Assembly (NCBI GenBank): GCA_944381295.1
Contig: CALWKP010000249.1
Span: 1 to 12,626 of the forward strand
Reading direction: 5' to 3'
Length of the DNA: 12,626 nucleotides
Origin: an uncultured Clostridia bacterium
GTDB taxonomy: Bacteria > Bacillota > Clostridia > Oscillospirales > Acutalibacteraceae
Shown one piece after another: positions 6,928-12,626 of this stretch. The translations under genes were made by a program, and so were the position numbers. The notes under the pieces were generated by a model that worked only from the letters and a program-made list of their open reading frames with translations, was not told the DNA's origin and searched no databases. Numbering within the stretch: the stretch's first letter is position 1; each line of letters starts with the position of its first letter.

Positions 6928-6939
6928 CCGGATATCCGG
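6928..6939. promoter_or_regulatory. 12-bp perfect palindrome upstream of recJ promoter
   Basis: CCGGATATCCGG is a perfect 12-bp palindrome without spacer, about 27 bp upstream of the recJ -35 box. A shorter TTCC-A-GGAA palindrome follows at 6945-6953. It could be a binding site for a dimeric regulator, but a spacer-less palindrome of this length also arises by chance. No matching copy was noticed in front of the other promoters. Confidence 0.25.
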
Positions 6940-6965
6940 AACTTTTCCAGGAATGGGAATAAATA

Positions 6966-6994
6966 TTGAATAAATTGCCGCAAAATGGTACAAT
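6966..6994 (+). promoter_or_regulatory. Promoter for the recJ-rel operon with extended -10
   Basis: The -35 box TTGAAT (6966-6971) and -10 box TACAAT (6989-6994) have the ideal 17-bp spacing, with TGG (6986-6988) as an extended -10. Transcription should start near 7001, about 20 nt before the GTG start, leaving a very short leader. It lies just after the cdaR terminator, as expected for a new transcription unit. Confidence 0.7.
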
Positions 6995-7020
6995 GAAACA
7001 TTATGGGGCAGGTGTAGCGT

Positions 7021-9081
7021 GTGAATATCAAAAAATGGAAAGTTTTGCCATTAAATAAAGATGCGGCGGCAAAAATATCGGAAGAAATGGGATTGCCGTT
7101 TTTTCTGGCGATGCTTCTGGAAATTCGGGGGATTTCAGAACCGATTCAGATACAGGAACTTTTTGCATCGGGGACGGCTTTTTTTGACCCTTTGCTGATG
7201 AAAGATATGGATCTGGCGGTGGAAAGGATTCGCCGGGCATTGGATGAGTTTCAGAAAATCGCAGTCTATGGTGACTACGATGCCGACGGCGTAACTTCTA
7301 CGGCAATGCTGTATTCTTATTTGGAATCTAATGGGGCGGATGTGCAGTATTATATTCCGGAGCGGGAAGGGGAAGGCTATGGGTTAAACATGGCAGCCAT
7401 TCATGCGCTCAAAGAGAGACAAGTCGAGCTGATTATTACAGTGGATAATGGGATTTCTTCCGTGGAAGAAGTGGATTATGCGAAGTCTCTGGGATTGGAT
7501 GTGGTGATTACCGACCATCACCGCCCGCAAAAACAACTGCCTGCCGCTGTTGCGGTCGTGGACCCTTACCGGGAAGATTGCCCATCACCTTTTAAAGGCT
7601 TTTCCGGAGTAGGAGTTGCATTTAAGTTGATCAGTGCGCTGGAGGGTCCGGATTGTGATATTCAGTCGCTTTTAGAGAATTATGCGGATTTGCTGGCTAT
7701 TGGTACAGTCGCAGATGTCGTACCGCTCAAGGGAGAAAATCGTTCTTTTGTCAGCCAGGGATTAAAACAGTTAGAGCATACCGATCGGATCGGCCTTCAG
7801 GCATTGCTGGAGCAGTCTGGCATGGAAGGCAAAGAGTTGACCGCGGGAAATATTGCCTTTACGGTGGTACCGCGTATTAACGCTACCGGAAGGATCGGCT
7901 CTCCAGATCGGGCAGTAGCCTTGCTGACTAGCGAGGACCCCGAAGAAACGCAAATGCTTTGCCGGCAAATTTGTGAAGACAACGATTATCGAAGGAAAAT
8001 AGAAAGTGAAATTTATGAGGAAGCTGTAGCAATCCTGAACCGGGAACCGGAACGTATTTACGACCGAATTTTAGTCCTGGAAGGAAAAGATTGGCATTTC
8101 GGCGTGATCGGGATTGTAGCGTCGCGTCTGGTGGAACGTTATGGAAAGCCCTGCATCGTGATTTCGGTGAATGAAGATGAGGCAAAAGGATCGGGGCGGA
8201 GTGTAGAAGGATTTTCGTTATTTGAAGCTGTTAGTGCCTTTTCCGAATATTTGACAAAATTCGGAGGACATCCCATGGCAGCGGGATTAACACTTCCCAC
8301 AGAAAATGTGGAAGGATTCCGCGAAGCGATCAACCGATATGCCGGGGAACATTTTTTAGAGATGCCGGCACCGGAAATTGTACTGGATTGTAAATTGAAC
8401 CCGGCGGCATTGACAGTGGAAATGCCGCTCAGCCTGAAAAAGCTGGAACCTTTTGGCATGGGCAATCCAGCGCCAGTGTTTGGGCTTTATACGATGACGC
8501 TGACAGAAGCTGTGGCAGTGGGCGGGGGCAAACATATGCGGTTGCTGTTCCAGCGTAATGGCAGTGAAATCCGGTGTATGAAATTCCATATGACACCGGA
8601 AGAATTTCCCTATTTGCCCGGAGATGTACTGGATTTGGCGGTGACTTTGGATGCGCGTGAATATCGCGGAGAGATCATGCTGTCCGTATATGTAAAAGAT
8701 ATGCGGTTATCAGGATTAGACCCGGAAATTCTATTGAAAGAACAGAGACTGTATGAGAAATATCGGAGAAATGAATTCCTGACGGAAGAGGAAAAGAAAA
8801 AATTGTTGCCGGGCAGAGAAGAATTTGCCCAGATTTATCGTTTCCTGCGAGATAGGAAAGGCTGGAATAAAAATGAAGCCGTACTGTTCAGTCGTGCGGG
8901 GAACGGGATTGAATATGGCAAATTCCAGTTGATACTGGATGTTTTGGAAGAACGCGGTTTAGTGGAACTGGAACGGGATGGAGAAATTATTAAGGTCACG
9001 CTGCAAAGGGTAGAGCAGAAAGTAGATTTATACCAGTCGCAGATATTGGCTGGTCTGAAAGGCGGTACGGTGAATGCCTAA
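7021..9081 (+). CDS. recJ: Single-stranded-DNA-specific exonuclease RecJ
   Basis: RecJ is a cytoplasmic 5'-to-3' single-strand DNA exonuclease of the DHH phosphoesterase family, used in recombination and mismatch and base-excision repair. The 686-residue protein shows all core motifs: VYGDYDADGVTST (83-94), ITVDNG (139-144), VITDHHRP (162-169), INATGRIGSP (286-295), then the DHHA1 part with GSGRSVEGFSL (390-400) and FGGHPMAAGLTL (414-425). An OB-like domain follows (about 455-565). The C-terminal extension of about 115 residues, with a helix-rich segment and a winged-helix-like end, is common in Bacillota RecJ and absent from the 577-residue E. coli enzyme. The start is GTG 7021, with AGGTG (7010-7014) upstream. 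The rel ATG lies inside its last codons (8-nt overlap). Confidence 0.95.
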   Translation: MNIKKWKVLPLNKDAAAKISEEMGLPFFLAMLLEIRGISEPIQIQELFASGTAFFDPLLMKDMDLAVERIRRALDEFQKIAVYGDYDADGVTSTAMLYSYLESNGADVQYYIPEREGEGYGLNMAAIHALKERQVELIITVDNGISSVEEVDYAKSLGLDVVITDHHRPQKQLPAAVAVVDPYREDCPSPFKGFSGVGVAFKLISALEGPDCDIQSLLENYADLLAIGTVADVVPLKGENRSFVSQGLKQLEHTDRIGLQALLEQSGMEGKELTAGNIAFTVVPRINATGRIGSPDRAVALLTSEDPEETQMLCRQICEDNDYRRKIESEIYEEAVAILNREPERIYDRILVLEGKDWHFGVIGIVASRLVERYGKPCIVISVNEDEAKGSGRSVEGFSLFEAVSAFSEYLTKFGGHPMAAGLTLPTENVEGFREAINRYAGEHFLEMPAPEIVLDCKLNPAALTVEMPLSLKKLEPFGMGNPAPVFGLYTMTLTEAVAVGGGKHMRLLFQRNGSEIRCMKFHMTPEEFPYLPGDVLDLAVTLDAREYRGEIMLSVYVKDMRLSGLDPEILLKEQRLYEKYRRNEFLTEEEKKKLLPGREEFAQIYRFLRDRKGWNKNEAVLFSRAGNGIEYGKFQLILDVLEERGLVELERDGEIIKVTLQRVEQKVDLYQSQILAGLKGGTVNA

Positions 9082-11263
9082 TAGTATCGGGAATTATAAC
9101 GAGCTTGTGGATGTGTTGAACTCATACGAACGGGATTTCGACATGGATATGATTGACCGGGCCTACAAGCTGGCAAAGAAAGCGCATGGAGACCAGAAAC
9201 GGCTTTCGGGAGAGCCTTATATCGTACACCCGCTGAATGTAGCGGCGATTTTAGCGGAACTGGGAATGGATTCCGAATCCATCGCGGCAGGACTTCTGCA
9301 CGATGTAGTCGAGGATACCAGTGTGGATCTGCCGCAGATCACCAAAATGTTCAATCAGGAGATTGCCAATCTGATCGATGGCGTGACAAAACTCGGCCGG
9401 ATTCCCTACTCGTCCAGGGAAGAGCAGCAGGCGGAAAATATCCGGAAAATGCTGATCGCAATGTCGGAAGATATCCGGGTCATTATCATCAAGCTGGCGG
9501 ACCGACTGCATAATATGCGGACAAGTAAATTTTGGGGACCGCAGAAACAGCGGGATAAAGCGCTGGAAAATATGGAAGTTTACGCTCCGATCGCCCATCG
9601 TTTGGGAATCCGCGCAGTAAAAGAGGAATTGGAAGATTTATCTTTGCGGTATCTGGACCCGGTAGCTTATGAGGAGATTGAAAGCGCCCTGAAGATGCGC
9701 AGTAAGGATAGGGCGGCGTTTATCGAAAACACAAAAGCAAAAATCCATGACCGCATTGCGCCGATGATTCCGAATGTGTATCTGGAAGGCCGTGTAAAGA
9801 GTATCAACGGTATTTATCGGAAAGTATTCGTGCAAGGCAAAAATATCGATGAGATTTATGATATTTATGCAGTGCGTGTCATTGTGGATACAGTGAACGA
9901 TTGTTATAATGTGTTAGGAATTATCCATGATATGTTCCAGCCGTTGCCAAACCGCTTTAAAGATTATATTTCTACACCGAAACCGAATATGTATCAGTCG
10001 CTGCATACGACGGTATTGAGCTCGGAAGGAATTCCGTTTGAAGTGCAGATCCGTACCTGGGAAATGCACCATACTGCGGAATACGGTATCGCAGCGCACT
10101 GGAAATACAAGCTTGGGCTGACAAAAGGCGATAAACTGGAAGATCGTCTGGTGTGGATTCGGCAGATGCTGGAAAACCAGAAAGATAATGAAGACGCAAC
10201 CGATATCGTTCATACGATCAAGTCGGATCTTGCGCCGGAAGAAGTGTTCGTGTTTACGCCGAAAGGGGAAGTCATCAGTTTGCCTTCAGGGTCTACGGTG
10301 ATCGACTTTGCCTATGCGATTCACAGCGCAGTAGGGAATCGGATGATCGGCGCGAAGGTGGATAAGCGCATTGTGCCGATTGATTATAAGGTCAAGACCG
10401 GGGAAATTGTAGAAATCCTTACAACAAAAGAGGATAGCCACGGACCAAGCCGCGATTGGCTGAAAATTGTCAAGACGAGCGAGGCGCGAAATAAGATTCG
10501 GCAATGGTTCAAAAAAGAACGCCGGGAAGAAAATATTATTGAAGGAAAAGCGGAACTTGACCGGGAATTCAAGCGGAATGGTATTATTTTAAACGAAGCA
10601 GAACTCAAGGAAATCCTGGAAACCATTGGGAAAAAACAGAGCTGCAATACACCGGAGGATGTTTATTCAGCAATTGGATATGGCGGAATCCAGTTGTGGA
10701 AGCTAATTCCGAGGATTAAAGAAGAATACAATAAGAAACGTCCCAATCTTGCACCTCCTCAGGAGAAAAAACCGACTCCGTTGACGACAAATACCAATAA
10801 GAAAGGCGCACAGGGCGGTGTGCTGATCGAAGGGATGGATAACTGTCTGATTAAATTTTCCCGGTGCTGCAATCCGCTGCCGGGAGATGAGATCATCGGG
10901 TTTATTACCAGGGGGTTTGGGGTATCCATTCATAAGCGGAATTGTTCCAATGTTCCGGAGAGGATCGAAGATGCGCCGGAGCCGGAAAGATGGGTAAAAG
11001 CCCATTGGGAAGACGGTGGGATGAAAGAAGAATTCAAGTCCACACTGGAAGTTATCGCAGACGATAGGCCGGGGCTTCTTGCAGATGTAACGCAGCAGCT
11101 GTTTAATATGCATATTTTTATCCACTCTCTGAATTCGCGGGAGACAAAGGACGGGAATGCAGTGATTCATGTAACAATTACGGTCAATGGATTGGATCAC
11201 CTTTCCAGTGTTATCACACGCCTGTCCAAAATTGAAGGGACGATTTCGGTGAGCCGTTCCTGA
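9074..11263 (+). CDS. relA: Bifunctional (p)ppGpp synthetase/hydrolase Rel
   Basis: This 729-residue enzyme makes (p)ppGpp from ATP and GDP/GTP during starvation and also degrades it. The N-terminal HD hydrolase is intact (His52, LLHDVVEDT with His76-Asp77 and Glu80-Asp81, LADRLHNMRT with Asp143), so hydrolysis should work. The synthetase domain (about 235-345) has GRVKSINGIYRK, Asp263, the RFKD motif (294-297) typical of bifunctional Rel/SpoT rather than the EXDD of RelA, YQSLHTTV, and FEVQIRTWEMHHTAEYGIAAHWKYK with Glu323. A TGS domain follows (about 388-450), then a helical region, the conserved-cysteine zinc-finger part (FSRCCNPLPGD, with Cys598, Cys599, His620, Cys624), and a C-terminal ACT domain (about 655-729). 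It overlaps recJ by 8 nt with only a weak ribosome binding site, so translation is probably coupled. Confidence 0.96.
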   Translation: MPNSIGNYNELVDVLNSYERDFDMDMIDRAYKLAKKAHGDQKRLSGEPYIVHPLNVAAILAELGMDSESIAAGLLHDVVEDTSVDLPQITKMFNQEIANLIDGVTKLGRIPYSSREEQQAENIRKMLIAMSEDIRVIIIKLADRLHNMRTSKFWGPQKQRDKALENMEVYAPIAHRLGIRAVKEELEDLSLRYLDPVAYEEIESALKMRSKDRAAFIENTKAKIHDRIAPMIPNVYLEGRVKSINGIYRKVFVQGKNIDEIYDIYAVRVIVDTVNDCYNVLGIIHDMFQPLPNRFKDYISTPKPNMYQSLHTTVLSSEGIPFEVQIRTWEMHHTAEYGIAAHWKYKLGLTKGDKLEDRLVWIRQMLENQKDNEDATDIVHTIKSDLAPEEVFVFTPKGEVISLPSGSTVIDFAYAIHSAVGNRMIGAKVDKRIVPIDYKVKTGEIVEILTTKEDSHGPSRDWLKIVKTSEARNKIRQWFKKERREENIIEGKAELDREFKRNGIILNEAELKEILETIGKKQSCNTPEDVYSAIGYGGIQLWKLIPRIKEEYNKKRPNLAPPQEKKPTPLTTNTNKKGAQGGVLIEGMDNCLIKFSRCCNPLPGDEIIGFITRGFGVSIHKRNCSNVPERIEDAPEPERWVKAHWEDGGMKEEFKSTLEVIADDRPGLLADVTQQLFNMHIFIHSLNSRETKDGNAVIHVTITVNGLDHLSSVITRLSKIEGTISVSRS

Positions 11264-11279
11264 TTGAGAAAGGATTTTT

Positions 11280-11924
11280 ATGAAAATACAGACATTACCG
11301 GTAGGATTGTTAGAAACGAATTGTTATCTTTTGACCGATGAAGCTTCGGAGGAATCCGCAGTGATTGACCCGGGTTTTGCCGACGCTTCCTTGGAACAAG
11401 CAGTATTGGCGACGGGAAGGGTCAGTATCATCCTTTTAACGCATGGGCATTTTGACCATATTTCTGGGGTGGAGAAGATCCGGCAGCAGACAGGAGCGAA
11501 AGTTTATCTTCTGGAACAGGATGCCGATTTGATGGCAAATCCGGAATTGAATTTGTCTGCGATGTTTTGTTCCACCCCGTTGCCTCCGGTAAAGGCAGAT
11601 GTCCTGTTGCAGGATGGCGGAAAAATATTGTTAGGAAAAAGTGTACTGGAAGTGATTGCTACACCAGGGCATACTCATGGAAGCTGTTGCTATAAGGCGA
11701 ATGGAGCACTTTTCTCCGGCGACACCTTGATGCGCGGAAGTATCGGGCGGACAGATTTTCCGACGGGAAGTATGGCGGCTATGGAGCGGTCTCTGGAAAA
11801 ACTAAAAGCTTTGGAAGATGACCTGGTGATCTATCCAGGACACGGACCTGCGACTTTTTTAAATGTAGAAAAACGAAGAAATCCGTATTTGAATAAGGAA
11901 ATTGGCCATGGTTTTACAAATTGA
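11280..11924 (+). CDS. MBL-fold metallo-hydrolase (glyoxalase II-like)
   Basis: This 214-residue cytoplasmic protein has the metallo-beta-lactamase fold with a complete dinuclear metal set: THGHFDH (His55, His57, Asp59, His60), TPGHTHGSCCY (His131), FSGDTLMRGSIGR (Asp148) and IYPGHGPAT (His188). These features and the length match the hydroxyacylglutathione hydrolase-like (YcbL/YqgX) group found after rel in many Clostridia. The substrate is unknown: glutathione is rare in these organisms, so a bacillithiol- or cysteine-linked thioester, or another ester, is as likely as true glyoxalase II activity. ATG 11280 follows GAGAAAGGA (11266-11274). It starts 16 nt after rel and its end overlaps hemZ by 17 nt, so it is an inner gene of the operon. 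Confidence 0.9.
   Translation: MKIQTLPVGLLETNCYLLTDEASEESAVIDPGFADASLEQAVLATGRVSIILLTHGHFDHISGVEKIRQQTGAKVYLLEQDADLMANPELNLSAMFCSTPLPPVKADVLLQDGGKILLGKSVLEVIATPGHTHGSCCYKANGALFSGDTLMRGSIGRTDFPTGSMAAMERSLEKLKALEDDLVIYPGHGPATFLNVEKRRNPYLNKEIGHGFTN
11894..11900 (+). promoter_or_regulatory. Ribosome binding site for hemZ inside the MBL gene
   Basis: TAAGGAA lies 7 nt upstream of ATG 11908, within the last codons of the MBL-fold gene. It decides the hemZ start and shows that the 17-nt gene overlap is real. Confidence 0.75.
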
Positions 11925-12626
11925 TGGGCATGACTTCCATTATGAGATGGAGAATTTATGCCGAATTTTTTTTCCATATGAAAAGATTGTCACAACACGG
12001 GACCTCACTGCCAGCGATGAAATCATCGCTTACACCGGGATATCCGAGAAGGACGGGATGCTTTCCCTGCGGACGTCTCTGCAAATCGGGGAAGAGCGGG
12101 AAGAGGCCGGAGAGGACGTCACGCTGGAAGTGGTGGCGCCGGAGAAGGAATGTGAGCGCAGGTTGGCCGTGCTTCTGTTTGGACTGCTGGAAAAGATGTG
12201 TGGATACCGTCCACAGTGGGGAATCCTGACAGGAGTACGCCCGATCAAACTGTTGCGGAAGTTGGAAGAAGAAATGGGGGAAAGGCCGGCTCTGGATTAT
12301 TTTCAGGAAGGCCTGTTGGTGAACCAGAAAAAGACGGCGAAAAGTGTCGAGACAATGCGCTACGAACAGGAGATCTTAGCAACGTCGCGTCCGGATTCTT
12401 TTAGCCTGTATATTTCGATCCCGTTTTGTCCAACTCGATGCGCTTATTGTTCGTTTGTCTCTCAGTCAGTGGTACGGGCAGCGCGTCTGATCCCCCAGTA
12501 TGTGGAGCTGTTGTGCCGGGAAATCGAAGCGACAGGCCGGCTTGCGGAAGAGCTGCATTTGCAGTTGGAATCTGTGTATATTGGTGGAGGAACTCCGACA
12601 ACCTTGACGGCGGAACAGTTAGGGAC
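11908..12626 (+). CDS. hemZ: HemZ-type radical SAM protein, N-terminal part (3' end outside window)
   Basis: The frame is open from ATG 11908 to the window edge, giving 239 complete codons, about half of the ~500-residue HemZ family. HemZ-like proteins are related to the oxygen-independent coproporphyrinogen III dehydrogenase HemN. The N-terminal ~160 residues are the family-specific part, beginning MVLQIDGHDFHYEMENLCRIFFP and including WGILTGVRPIKLL (104-116). The radical SAM core then starts: SIPFCPTRCAYCSF carries the CxxxCxxC cluster ligands Cys174, Cys178 and Cys181, and VYIGGGTPT (223-231) is the SAM-binding GGGTP motif. The start is fixed by TAAGGAA 7 nt upstream. It overlaps the MBL gene by 17 nt. 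Whether this clade makes haem, or acts on another tetrapyrrole or substrate, cannot be told from the fragment. Confidence 0.92.
   Translation, partial: MVLQIDGHDFHYEMENLCRIFFPYEKIVTTRDLTASDEIIAYTGISEKDGMLSLRTSLQIGEEREEAGEDVTLEVVAPEKECERRLAVLLFGLLEKMCGYRPQWGILTGVRPIKLLRKLEEEMGERPALDYFQEGLLVNQKKTAKSVETMRYEQEILATSRPDSFSLYISIPFCPTRCAYCSFVSQSVVRAARLIPQYVELLCREIEATGRLAEELHLQLESVYIGGGTPTTLTAEQLG

Noticed and set aside
11921..12229. Frame of 102 codons overlapping hemZ
   Set aside because: The hemZ frame from 11908 carries the conserved HemZ and radical SAM motifs; this one is a shifted shadow.
1..12626. Mobile elements, CRISPR arrays, tRNA or rRNA genes, defence or biosynthetic clusters
   Set aside because: No transposase, integrase, regular repeats, cloverleaf-like segments or accessory gene sets were seen; all genes belong to conserved core-type families on one strand.

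Overview
The window looks like an ordinary chromosomal stretch from a Gram-positive anaerobe, most likely class Clostridia (Oscillospiraceae- or Lachnospiraceae-like). The lines of evidence are a V/A-type ATPase operon, the CdaA-CdaR pair, a bifunctional Rel with the RFKD motif, a HemZ-type radical SAM protein, strong AGGAGG-like ribosome binding sites, and GTG and TTG starts. Base composition looks near-balanced by eye. Genus cannot be settled from the sequence alone. All twelve protein genes lie on the + strand. I see no tRNA, rRNA, CRISPR array, insertion sequence, phage gene or other sign of recent transfer.

Layout. (1) 1-1100 holds the 3' end of V-type ATPase subunit B and complete subunit D, closed by a strong hairpin terminator at 1139-1181. 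(2) 1221-1754 is a stand-alone HemG-like flavodoxin-domain protein. (3) A strong promoter at 1855-1884 starts an apparent operon: ispD, ispF (MEP isoprenoid pathway), a small DUF3343 protein (putative sulfur/selenium carrier) and a class V aminotransferase of cysteine desulfurase type. (4) A second promoter at 4566-4593 serves cdaA (cyclic di-AMP synthase) and cdaR (YbbR-domain regulator), closed by a 16-bp-stem terminator at 6876-6913. (5) A third promoter at 6966-6994 starts recJ, rel, an MBL-fold hydrolase and hemZ, the last running off the window end.

How the genes work together. Nearly every join within an operon is an overlap that suggests translational coupling: ispD/ispF 1 nt, DUF3343/aminotransferase 4 nt, cdaA/cdaR 4 nt, recJ/rel 8 nt, MBL/hemZ 17 nt. 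The window holds synthases for two nucleotide second messengers, c-di-AMP and (p)ppGpp, in adjacent transcription units. The least understood part is the DUF3343-desulfurase pair, which may deliver persulfide or selenium to a target not encoded here.

I found no clearly new multi-gene system. The findings are modest: the sulfur/selenium pair, departures from the common Bacillota orders (no glmM after cdaR, no apt between recJ and rel), a shared extended -10 promoter signature, and a few small palindromic sites.
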